DNA of 64,000 bases, from the NCBI GenBank assembly GCA_020736575.1, contig JAGPYM010000011.1, positions 62,001 to 126,000 on the forward strand, given 5' to 3'. Shown piece after piece: positions 40,966 through 50,556 of the stretch; the first letter of the stretch is position 1; each line of letters opens with the position of its first letter. The notes beneath the pieces are model-generated. The model searched no databases, was not told the origin of the DNA, and saw nothing but the letters and a program-made list of their open reading frames with translations. Position numbers and translations under genes: made by a program. The stretch is from Thelonectria olida (lineage: Eukaryota; Ascomycota; Sordariomycetes; Hypocreales; Nectriaceae).

Positions 40966-42530
40966 ATGTCTTCTACAGCTCACACAGAATCTCTCCCCTT
41001 CGAATTATCCGACAGGACTCTGCTTCAACGCGATTGTCAGGTCAATGGAGAGTCCATCCCCGCCAAATCCGGACAGCGCTTTGATGTCATCGATCCCGGC
41101 TCAGATAAACCCTGGATCTCGTGTCCAGATTGCAGCGCTGACGATGTCGAGGACGCAGTCAAGTCGTCGTACGAAGCATTCCAGACGTATTCCAAGTGGA
41201 CGCCGAGACAGCGTGCTCAGTGTTTGCTAAAGTGGCATCAGCTCATCATCGAGAACCGCGAAGATCTCGCCAAGATCCTTGTCTTCGAGACTGGAAAGCC
41301 GCTGGCTGAAGCCTACGGGGAAATCGACTATGCTGCCACCTTCACTTGGTGGTTCGTTGGCGAAGCTGAGCGCGTCCAAGGAACCACCATCACGTCTGCA
41401 ATTCCTGGACGACGAGCCTTCACAATCAAGCAGCCAATTGGCGTCGTTGCTGCCTTAGTCCCTTGGAATTTTCCTATTGCGCTTACTCTGAGGAAAGCGA
41501 GCGCTGCGTTGGCGGCTGGCTGTACCATGGTCGTCAAGCCATCGCCAGAAACACCAGTCTCCGCGCTGTCCCTCGCACGCCTTGCTGTTTTGGCAGGGTA
41601 CCCGCCTGGAGTGCTGAACGTGTTGACGACCAGCCTCGAGAACACGCCCCGAGTCGCTGAAGCACTCTGCTTGCACCCATCAGTGAAGAAAGTGACCTTC
41701 ACGGGGAGCACGCGAGTGGGCAAGTTGATTTCTGGGCTGTGCTCTAGAAATTTGAAGAAGACGACCCTCGAACTGGGAGGAAATTGCCCGTTCATTGTAT
41801 TTGACGACGCCAATGCCGAACGAGCCATGGAGCAGCTCATGAGCCTCAAATGGAGACACGCAGGCCAAGCGTGCGTTTCCTCAAATAGGCTCTACGTCCA
41901 GCGCAGTATCTACGACAAGTTTGTTCAAGAACTGATCAAGAAGACCTCCGTCTTGAAAGTCGGACATGGCATGGAAGAGGGCACAACGCTTGGTCCTGTA
42001 ACGACACCGCGAGCCCTGGACAAGGCAGAAGAGCTGGTTAAAGATGCCACTTATAAGGGCGCTAAGATTGTCCTTGGAACCGGCACCAAGCTACAGTCAA
42101 CCTCCGAACGCAAAGGATACTTCATGAACCCAGTTATCCTCTCCGACGTTACAGACGAAATGCTCCTGAGCCAAGAAGAGATCTTTGCGCCCGTCCTGGG
42201 CGTGTCTGCGTTTGACACGGAAGAGGAGGTGATTGCGAGAGCGAACGACACGAGCATGGGCTTGACGAGCTACGTCTTTACTAAGAATGTAGATCGACTT
42301 TGGAGAATGTTTGAAAAGCTTGAGGCCGGCATGATTGGATTGGTGAGCTGGCTTCTTTGTACACTGGGAAGTTGCACTAATCTGACGTATAGAACACGGG
42401 CAATAATTCGTCAGCGGAAGCGCCTTTTGGTGGCATCAAGGAAAGCGGATGTGGCAAAGAGAGTGGAAAAGATGTCGCCATTGACGAGTTTATGATCACA
42501 AAGACTGGCACTTTGACGCTGGAGGAGTAG
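40966..42530 (+). CDS. Succinate-semialdehyde dehydrogenase-like aldehyde dehydrogenase
   Basis: Two exons, 40966-42342 and 42393-42530, give 504 residues across a 50-bp intron. The second exon supplies NTGNNSSAEAPFGGIKESGC and the terminus, both absent from the unspliced frame. The ALDH signatures are PWNFPIALTLRKASAALAAG, VTFTGSTRVGK, the catalytic Glu in TLELGGNCPF (E269) and Cys in GQACVSSNR (C303). Overall the sequence is closest in pattern to succinate-semialdehyde dehydrogenases (GABA shunt, 4-hydroxybutyrate breakdown). No mitochondrial presequence is evident. Paired with the divergent transporter, it could finish oxidation of an aldehyde made in the cluster pathway. The main GABA-shunt enzyme may be another gene elsewhere. 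Confidence 0.88.
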
Positions 42531-42712
42531 GTAGAGTGACACTAACGGCACATATGTAGTAGTTCTTCTGCTAGCAACTCGCCCTTGATGGAACGGACAG
42601 CTTATACAATAGTAGTTCTGATTCTACAAGATTGTCACTGCCCTCATGATGACTTGCTCCATAGTGAGCATCCTCCGTGCCTTAAGGCTGATGGTCTCTC
42701 GACATGGGGTCA

Positions 42713-44276
42713 TTAGTAAACACCAGGAATGATTCTCCACTTGACTGTTGTCCTGTACTTCTCCCAGTCCTCGCCATACTTCTCAAAGCAGTTGGCGTCG
42801 TCTCTTCGCTCACGGTGAACGAGCATAAACGCAAACCACGCCGAGTAAAAGTAAGTGAAAAGCATCCCCCATCCCGTCGCGTCATCCTGGGCCACCTGTC
42901 GACCGTCGAGCATCGTCCTCACGCCCGCACTCGCAATAGCTGAACCGGCAGGATAGATGATGTAGCCTGCGATGCCGGTGGGGAGACAAAAGGGGAGAGA
43001 CTGGATCCAATCGCCAAAGTAGTTGATGTGACGGGCTCGTCCCCACCAGCCGCCGGTTAGCAGTCTGGTTCCCCTCTTGGTCTGGATGAAGGGCATGTCG
43101 GCCACGGACGGGTGCGTGGGGTTCGTGCGGAACAGGTTCTTCTGCGAGTTTGTCGCGCGGAAAATGTATAGGCCGACGGCGAAGACGGCGCCGATGGACG
43201 CGACGCCGGGCCAGCCGAGGTGCACGGGGTAGACGGACAGGTAGCGGCACTGCGTCGAGTACAGGAACGGCACCCACACGATGTCGCCAAAGTTGAGCAT
43301 GAAGCCCAGGCCGTCGGTGATGATGTCCATCATGCCCAGGATGCCCGACTCGGCGTACTGGCCCTCGAGCACGTAGTACGACTGCACGAGCGCGACGATG
43401 ACGATGCTGTCCGACACGTACCCGTGGGTGCGGTACTGCTTGGCGATGAAGGCAAAGTCCAGCAGCGCCCAGCCCGTCAAGCCGACGCGCATCTCGAGCC
43501 AGGCCTTGATGTCGACCTCGCCGATGAGGGGGATGGTGACGCGCGGGTTGAGCTCGCGGCCGATGAAGAAGTCGTAGATGATGTTGCCTGTGTGGCCGCC
43601 CTGGGCCAGCTCGCGCATCTCCGGGTTGCCCTTTTTGACGCTGAAGCTGCCGATGTAGACGTAGACGGAGATGAGGTACGCCAGGATGATGTTGCCGGTG
43701 AGGAGCTGCATGTAGTTGTCAGTGATGAAGGTCCAGACGACGAAGTCGGCGCCTTGGATGTAGGTTCCGACGGCGCAGGCTGCCAACTGGACAACTGTGG
43801 CGTGGAAAGCTGCAGTAGCAATGTCAGCATAAGGGATCATGGGAGAAAGCATGGCATGCCCAGGGACGCTGCTTACCGTTGAAGCGGTACTTGAGGGGAC
43901 GGCCCGACTCGCGCAGTTTGGTGCCGTACATCTCCTTGGCGGGCAAGACGCGGTACAGCACCAAGCTGAGGAGGTAGTAGGCGGCGAGCCAGCCGGTGAC
44001 CTCCCAGCTGGCGAACCCGCGAATGCCATCCTCTGGCCACGGAACCTGGGCCTTAAGCTTATCCCAAGTGAGGGAGCGAGGGTCAAGGAGGGCGGGAGCA
44101 GGGCAGCCGGAGACGTCGTTGCAGCCGAGGAAGAGGACGTGCATGAGGACGGGCAGTCCAAAGACGATGCCGGCGGCACCGAGGCTGCGCAGTGTTAGTT
44201 TATCTGATCTGGAGAGGTGGTGATTGAGTACTCACGGGCCGCCAAACTCGTAGGTAGGCTTTGAAGTCGCCATCAT
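42713..44276 (-). CDS. ERG24: Delta14-sterol reductase (C-14 sterol reductase, Erg24)
   Basis: Three exons, 44276-44236, 44184-43877 and 43809-42713, give 481 residues; introns are 51 and 67 bp. Splicing restores YEFGGPLGAAGIVFGLPVL at the start. DFFIGRELNPRVTIPLIGEV, WLEMRVGLTGWALLD and DGLGFMLNFGDIVWVPFLYS are the ERG24/lamin-B-receptor pattern, not the ERG4 one. The C terminus has LLTGGWWGRARHINYFGDW and ends with RDDANCFEKYGEDWEKYR and WRIIPGVY, shared by all sterol reductases that use NADPH. About eight to ten membrane helices are visible. The enzyme reduces the C14=C15 bond left by Erg11 in ergosterol synthesis in the ER and is a morpholine fungicide target. Fungi of this group may have two copies. 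Confidence 0.92.
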
Positions 44277-45081
44277 GGAGACGCGTTGGTGTTGATGGTG
44301 TTGCCACGGGAGGATAGAGGTGTCAATTGGGAAGGGACGGTTGGCAAAGGGGATCGGATCTTTAAGGGATCGTCTTCTTCTTTTCCCGCAATTGACTGTC
44401 TCTCTGCCCTATTCGCAATCACTCCCAAGCTCTTTGACCTTTTGTAGTTATGTCTTTGTTTGTTCCGCGACCAAAAAATGAGCCCAGTTTGGACCCTTCG
44501 GAAGCGGCTGTTCCGCCCCACAACCGACTCCACCCCAAGATGCGATGGCAGATTTAGCGACGTTGATGGTGCAGGGGGTTGACAAAGCGAAGCCTCCTCG
44601 TTGGTTGCGAGTTGAGATTGAAGCATTGGGGTGAGATCTTCTCCGGAAAGGAGAGAGGCTTTGCATTCCTCTTCGTACCGGTCAAGTTTTAACGGGGCAT
44701 TTTGGGACTCTTGGCGTCCAACTTGGTAGTCTCAGCCAGTATTCGTAACTTGTCCATGGGCTAGTTAAGGCTTCCAGCCGTGCTCGTTTTCGTATTCGTC
44801 CATGAATCCGACAAAACAGCCAGGGAGGCAGGCAGTTGTTGTTTTCCATGTTGTCAATGGCGAACCAATTACAAAGATATAGATACTTGTATAAACAAAC
44901 AAGTCCTATATCTCAGACTCTCCTATGCAATGTCTAGGCAATTACTTATTACAAGATTGAACTACTTCTTGGAGCTATCTTTCTTGTTATGTAGGTTTCT
45001 ATCGGAAGGTCATGTTGCGTCCAAAACAAACGAACGAAAAAGATAGCGCATAGGTACCAATCAACGGCAAAAAATAAGGAT

Positions 45082-45200
45082 ACATACAACAGCAAGGATT
45101 CCCCGGTCGTCACCGACCCGAGTACTAATTTGCCGCTTCTCAGCTTGACGTGCGGAGAGCAGACGGGATCCAGTATTGTCTGAGAGCTATGGTCGTATGT
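45082..45200. repeat. 119-bp direct repeat, copy 1
   Basis: This begins ACATACAACAGCAAGG and ends GCTATGGTCGTATGT. The second copy starts 188 bp later with the same length and no gaps. The copies differ at nine positions, eight of them transitions. It contains no open frame of note and could be a remnant of a degraded element. Confidence 0.85.
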
Positions 45201-45269
45201 ATCTGTTACACCGCTCAGTGCCGTTGAAGAGTGAAGGCAATATGGCTATCGCGAGATCAAAATAAAAAA

Positions 45270-45388
45270 ACATACAACAGCGAGGATTCCCCAGTCGTCA
45301 CCGACCTGAGTACTAGTTCGCCGCTTCTTAGCTTGACGTACGGAGAGCAGACGGGATCCAGTATTTTCTAAGAGCTATGGTCGTATGT
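45270..45388. repeat. 119-bp direct repeat, copy 2
   Basis: This begins ACATACAACAGCGAGG and ends with the same GCTATGGTCGTATGT as copy 1. Differences from copy 1 include CA to TA and TG to TA changes, the pattern left by repeat-induced point mutation, plus changes at CG sites in both copies. Confidence 0.85.
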
Positions 45389-45652
45389 GGCAGACATTGT
45401 CCCAAGCACAGCAGAAGAATGCGAGGGTAGAGTCGTTTCAGGTCACAACTTAGCTGCCCCATTAGAAACTCGAAGATGATCCGTTGCTCGAGCTTGGCGA
45501 TTCCCTTAAGACGTTGCAATCAAGCAGGACGCCAACGTGTGGGAAACTGTTGAGTTGGGCGGAGACTCTTGCTAACTGGCGTTGGTTCCGTTCCTAGATA
45601 AACGCAATCATTGTCTATTTTCCCAGGTAACCACGTGAGTGGAGAATGAAAT

Positions 45653-46181
45653 CTATCTATTACAACCCCCCGATTGAAATAACAGAATCCCAACCATTGC
45701 AAATACCACAGCCCACATAAGTCCTGTGTCCCCAAGAACTTTGTCCAACTCTTCAACGACCGCCACATAGTGACGACACGCAAGGATCTTGGAAAGAGTC
45801 TGGCGTATGCTGTATAACGTCAGCTTGATATAGAGGTCAGAGGCAGGATGACTCGTTCATACCATCTTCTCCGTCGAAAAGTTTCGAGCCACATGCACCA
45901 GCAGTATGACCGGATCACCGAGGAGTTCCTCTCGAGAAAAACGTGGAGCCATTGACGAAGTTTCGGTTCTGGAGTAATCCACTCCGGTGATTCTGAGAGT
46001 CATTGTTTCGTCACTTGGTTTTGTCGGAACTACCCCCAGTGGTCGATGTACCGCCCTTCGTCTGAGAGGAAGGATTATCGGCGGGTTGGCAATCCTTGTG
46101 AATCGAAGGCTCTGAAACAGAGACGAAGATCAATGGAAGGGCAGGAGGCATGTTTAGTCGTGGCTGTCGAGTCGAGCACAT
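45653..46181 (-). CDS. Hypothetical small protein with C-terminal membrane segment (three exons)
   Basis: I reconstruct three exons, 46181-46034, 45992-45863 and 45809-45653, giving 144 residues that I do not recognise. The introns (41 and 53 bp) have GT..AG ends, and CTGAC branch sites are present in the second. Frame is kept across both junctions, and the joined sequence reads as a normal protein: ESPEWITPEPKLRQWLHVFL, then RQTLSKILACRHYVAVVEEL, then a hydrophobic stretch MWAVVFAMVGILLF near the end. This coherence is the main evidence. The hydrophobic part could anchor the protein in a membrane. The first intron is unusually short, and the start at 46181 is the first ATG of the frame; another ATG lies 10 codons inside. 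Confidence 0.5.
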
Positions 46182-47105
46182 ATGGAATAGTTCAGACAAC
46201 GGGATGTCGAAGATGAGAGCATTGCACCTTTATACGTTTCTGAGAAGCTGACATTGATTCTTTAAATATACTCAAATTAGAACTCGTGAGTTGACGACGT
46301 ACTCTTCACAAGTTCAAAAGAAGCTCAGCCAATGTAGTTCCGTAAAAGCTCCTCAGCGATATCTCACAGAATCAAAAGTCTTACTGCCTAGAGGGACCCC
46401 AACCCAGCTGAGGACATGAGGCTCAGATTTATGGTATCACAATCATGAGTTGAGTCTGTTCCCGGGCGAACTCCCAACCGCGCTAAACCAATCTTGGGAC
46501 AACGCAGCGCGATGTGCCTCGCAGGGCTCACATTTCACCTTGTATCTGGGGGCGGCACGTGGATTAGGATCTGGTGCATGGACGATGGAGGCCGCGCCCG
46601 TGGCGAGTAGCAGACTTCCGATCCCCGAAGTGGGAGAGAGCGCAGCGATTGAACCAAATGGGAATCGATGGCGATGGCATCGTGGGGCGGAAGTTTCGTG
46701 CGGCGAGAGGGAGGATTGGACTAAGCTTATTTGGGGGAAACGCGGCGCTGGGCTAAAGAGGATTGCCGGATCTGACTTGTGGATTGCGAGGTTGGAATTG
46801 TGATTGGTCAATGGATGCAAATCCATTCCTGGGCTATTGGGCTGTTGAAGGGTTGTTGACTGCGCTTTGCATGGATGGGGTGGATGGTGGCGATGCCGGG
46901 ACCTGGTCAGGTAACAGAACATGTCTTTCAACCATGATATAAGGACGAGGTGATTCCCATGCTATTTTAGTAGTTGGAAAATTCAGTACTATACTTCTCT
47001 ATCTAATTTTTTTTTGGGAACTTCACAAACACACAGGAGCTTTTGTTGTCCAACTTCACCTTGATTCCCAACTCTCAACACCTCACCCAATAGAACCAAT
47101 CAATC
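46182..47105. other. Intergenic region, no gene seen
   Basis: Both strands have open frames across 46443-46931, but they overlap each other and show no motif or initiation context. The last 150 bp (poly-T, then CAACACCTCACCC) look like a promoter and leader for the next plus-strand gene. Confidence 0.4.
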
Positions 47106-47540
47106 ATGGGCTCTAGCTGCAGCAGAAACGGCGACCCTCTGTGGTACGGCTATATGCCCGACGGCAAGGGCTGGACCGTCCGTCCCAAGTCAATATACAT
47201 GACGAGCCCAGATTACAACTCGGATTTGCGACGCCAAATGAAGCAGCAGCGAAATGCGCAGAATGCTGTAGGATACCAACAACGGAACACATACGACCAT
47301 CACATGGGCCAGCAGCCGAACGGATATGGTGCTCATATGGCAACCCAGCCAAGTCCATACAATCCGCACATGGGTCAACAGCCTGGAGGATACAATCATT
47401 CCATGGGCCAACAACCACCATTTAGTCCACAGTCAAATAATCCCAACGGCTCTGCTCCTCCTCCTCCGCCTTATCAAGCCGACAGCGACGGGTCAAAATG
47501 GGGCTATCTCGGTGATGGGAAGGGTTGGACGCCAACCTAG
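47106..47540 (+). CDS. Small Gln/Pro/Gly-rich protein with N-myristoylation-like start
   Basis: One exon encodes 144 residues that match no family I know. The protein starts MGSSCSRNGDP, a plausible N-myristoylation (Gly2, Ser) plus palmitoylation (Cys5) signal for membrane attachment. The first and last parts contain the same motif, WYGYMPDGKGW near residue 13 and WGYLGDGKGW at the C terminus. Between them are three or four copies of a unit like HMGQQPNGYGAHM, rich in Gln, Pro, Tyr and His, followed by a polyproline SAPPPPPYQ. The middle is probably disordered. The ordered layout (lipid signal, repeated GKGW motif, tandem repeats) argues for a real gene. Its role is unknown. Confidence 0.6.
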   Translation: MGSSCSRNGDPLWYGYMPDGKGWTVRPKSIYMTSPDYNSDLRRQMKQQRNAQNAVGYQQRNTYDHHMGQQPNGYGAHMATQPSPYNPHMGQQPGGYNHSMGQQPPFSPQSNNPNGSAPPPPPYQADSDGSKWGYLGDGKGWTPT

Positions 47541-48960
47541 TAATCCCACCGCTTACGATTGGACAAATGGACAAAGGTTCACTGATGGGGGGATTACGGA
47601 GTACTCTCCGGTCTTATCAATTCTCGATCCATATCATGACGTGAACACTCGTCACCAGGGATGAATGATGCATGGAACGTCAGGCAGAGCCCGAATTTAC
47701 CCTATGAGCTGCTGCAGGGCGGAGGCGGGGTAGCGGCCAAGGCATTATGAAGCGATTCGTCGCGTCGTTGACCGGGTGGGAACTTAATGACAGGATAGGT
47801 GTTCCTAGCCAGATATGAAATGGACATAGAAATGTCAGATACACTTCGACTTCATACATAGGGCACAAAAATCTACGAATATTGATGCCCAAACCTACAG
47901 AGTACGCGTTGCAGTCATGCCTTCTCAGCGGTGCGAGTCCGCGATGTGCTGGTTCCAGAAACAGTGTCGACCGTTGGCCTCAAATCCATGGTCAGGTCCA
48001 CATGCCTGGCGGCCTAATCCTAGCTCTCCCGTAATCAGTGGAGGGCCTAAAAATAATGTGACGGTTATTACGGAGAAGACCATCTGGATGTCTTTGCAAG
48101 TACAGGTCTTTTGAGTTGTTTGTTGCATCTGAATCATTTCTGTTGGTTGCATCTCAGGCATCTGTCGACTAGTTAGCTACCAGAAAGGGTAAAGAGAACG
48201 GCAAGGGCTTGCCAAGAAAAGACATGTCTCATCAAGAGCCCTCTTTTCGCCCAGTTTCTGTTGGTGGCGGCGAATCGAACCGCCGTCTTCGATGTTCACA
48301 TGGATTCGGAACACGGGCAGGACCAGCTAAAGGACCTTAGTGCAGATGCTACAGGGATTCCTCGCTCACGGATGCCCGTATCAGAGGGCTGTGCGGTGCT
48401 GTGCCAGTGCTGTGCCAGTGCTGTGATGTGCTGTGCTGTGCTGTCAGCCATCGTGCCCCCGTCATGTATCACAATGTCCCCGTTGCTTCCACCAGCTTCT
48501 AGTGCACACACACACACACTTTCTCTGTTTCTTTCTTCTCTCCCAAATTCACAGATAAAAAAGAAGCAACCCCAGGCAAAATACTCGGGTGACTTGGCCT
48601 TTGCCTCCCCTCCCTTCGTCTCGTTAACTCCGCAGTGAACACGTAGCGCTCGCTGTCACCTGACCCGGCCTTAGTTAAGCGTCAGCTTAGCGCCACGACT
48701 TCCCCCTCCAAATTTCCTCTCTGATTTCCCAAAAAAAAAAAAAAAAAAACATTCGCGTGCGTCATTTGATTCTTTGTCAACACTCTGGCACCCCTCATTG
48801 CTGCCTATTTTTATTTCTGAGAGGGTTCGTCATTTTCAAGTTGTCCTTTTGCTGGCGCGGTTCGTCCTCTTGAGCTCACACGCCGTCGTCCCTAAGTCAA
48901 GGAACCAAGGACAACAAAGTTGGCTGTCTAGCTCATGCCTCTCTGGCATCCGTCAGCACA
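47541..48960. other. Intergenic region with simple repeats
   Basis: About 1.4 kb without a supported gene. It includes a GTGCTGTGCCA/GTGCTGT imperfect repeat at about 48396-48444, a CA dinucleotide run at about 48505-48519 and a run of 19 A at 48731-48749. The right end is the promoter of the CCCH gene. Confidence 0.5.
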
Positions 48961-50556
48961 ATGCTACCTGATGAGACCATCGAGAGCGCCGCCGAGCAGC
49001 TCGCCGAGTATCGGAGAAATGACGCCCTTTCAGATATTCTAGAGCGCTACGCAACTCTTATTGAGCACTACAGGCGTTTGAAGAGCGATTATGAGGAGGA
49101 GAGAGAAGGCCGAGAACGCTACAAGCAGCTGGCTCGTGGTCAAGAACGAAACCCCTTCGCCCTTGTTGTGATTGACGGAGACGGTTATGTCTTTGACGAA
49201 TCTTTCGTCGGCGCCGGCGAGGAGGGAGGAAGCAGGGCAGCCAAGCAACTCAACGATTCCATCAAGATGAGCCTGCGTCGCAAGGGCCTGGAGGGCTGTG
49301 AGGTCATGATCCGTGTATATGCTGACCTCGTGGGCTTGTCCAAGTGTCTTTATAAGAACGGGCTTTGTGGTGCGGAGAAGCGGTCGCTTGCGCCATTCAC
49401 TTCGGGCTTCAACAGATCATATGGCCTGACGGACTTTGTGGATGCTGGGGAGCTCAAAGAGAACGCCGACTTCAAGTTGAAAGCTATGCTGCGACTCTAC
49501 GCCGATAACACCCAGTGCAAGCACATTTATTTTGCCGCATGCCACGATGTCGGTTATGTCTCCGACCTTACCCCTTATAGGGGTAACTCTGAGAGATTTA
49601 CCTTGGTTCGCACCCCAAGTGCACGATTCCATCTGGAGTTTAACAAACTTGGCATGAATGTTGAAGACTTTCCCGGCGTGTTTCGCTCTACTCCTCTAAT
49701 ATCTGTCGCTTCTGCACCAGGTCAAACTAAGAAGAATGCCTCGATGAGCGTCAGCAAATTCTCGGCTCAGATATCCTCAAATCATGCGCAACAACCAAGG
49801 GCAACGTCTCCTGTTAACGGCAACAAAATTTGCCAATACAATGCGATGGGTAAATGTAGATATGGCAGCTCCTGCAGACTCGCCCATATCGACTCCAAAT
49901 CGTCGCAACTGAACCGTAATGGTTCCCCGCCGTCCTATAAGAGCCAGAACTGGAGATCAGACAATGACGGCACCTCTCCCATCAACCGCACCTCTGGCAT
50001 TTTCGCCCCGGGCAACGATATTGCCTCGTTGCCACGACCACACGATATTCCGGAGGACCATATCGCCGTCAACGAACACCAAGAACGACTTGACGCCTAC
50101 ATCGTTCCTCCTACCCCGGACATCTTAAGACGAATTAAGCCGTCCCCCGGACAAAGGAAGCTCTGCAATCAGAAGCAGCTGACTGGATACTGCCCCAACG
50201 AAGAATGTGAATTCGACCACACCCCGATCCCCGACGAGCTCAAACCAGCTCTCGAAGCGCTGTCGCGATCTGTCCCGTGCCCCAAACGTGGCAACTGCCG
50301 AAAGCTAAACTGCGTATTCGGACATGTTTGCCAACGGCTGGACTGCAAGCGTCGTGGTGGAAAGGCTTACTGCCGGTTCCCTCCAAGTATGTGCATGGCG
50401 GACTTTACGGTGGATGGGTACGTCCCCGCCGTAACGACTGTCACAACGGACCCCTCAACGGTGGGCTGGGAGGATGAACATGACCACGAGCAAGACCATG
50501 ATGGAGACGCCAACGGACTCTCATTTGAAGGGGAAGACGAGGGCGCGAGCATTTAG
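48961..50556 (+). CDS. CCCH zinc-finger protein with N-terminal DUF7923-like domain
   Basis: One exon encodes 531 residues. A short helical/coiled-coil start (LERYATLIEHYRRLKSDYEE) is followed by a folded domain of about 200 residues beginning PFALVVIDGDGYVFDESFV and including IYFAACHDVGYVSDL; the acidic strand starts recall PIN/NYN-type nuclease folds, but this is only a resemblance. A CCCH finger (C-x7-C-x5-C-x3-H) lies at about 290-310 and two more near 400-460 (C-x8-C-x4-C-x3-H and C-x5-C-x4-C-x3-H), with a further Cys-rich tail. Such fungal proteins are annotated as CCCH zinc-finger proteins with this DUF, and RNA binding is likely. The very acidic C terminus is disordered. Confidence 0.82.
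   Translation: MLPDETIESAAEQLAEYRRNDALSDILERYATLIEHYRRLKSDYEEEREGRERYKQLARGQERNPFALVVIDGDGYVFDESFVGAGEEGGSRAAKQLNDSIKMSLRRKGLEGCEVMIRVYADLVGLSKCLYKNGLCGAEKRSLAPFTSGFNRSYGLTDFVDAGELKENADFKLKAMLRLYADNTQCKHIYFAACHDVGYVSDLTPYRGNSERFTLVRTPSARFHLEFNKLGMNVEDFPGVFRSTPLISVASAPGQTKKNASMSVSKFSAQISSNHAQQPRATSPVNGNKICQYNAMGKCRYGSSCRLAHIDSKSSQLNRNGSPPSYKSQNWRSDNDGTSPINRTSGIFAPGNDIASLPRPHDIPEDHIAVNEHQERLDAYIVPPTPDILRRIKPSPGQRKLCNQKQLTGYCPNEECEFDHTPIPDELKPALEALSRSVPCPKRGNCRKLNCVFGHVCQRLDCKRRGGKAYCRFPPSMCMADFTVDGYVPAVTTVTTDPSTVGWEDEHDHEQDHDGDANGLSFEGEDEGASI

Larger units (their letters stand above)
44277..45652. other. Intergenic region with a duplicated 119-bp sequence
   Basis: About 1.4 kb without a supported gene. 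It contains the ERG24 promoter on the left and the 119-bp direct repeat described separately at 45082-45200 and 45270-45388. Minus-strand open frames here lack coding features. Confidence 0.5.

Noticed and set aside
46443..46931. Gene on either strand in the 46.4-46.9 kb region
   Set aside because: Overlapping frames on both strands reflect local composition; neither shows motifs, splice-supported extension or a good start.
48255..48345. tRNA-like sequence on the minus strand (GGTTCGATTCG, similar to a B box)
   Set aside because: The T-stem has mismatches and no matching acceptor or anticodon stem could be folded from the flanking bases.
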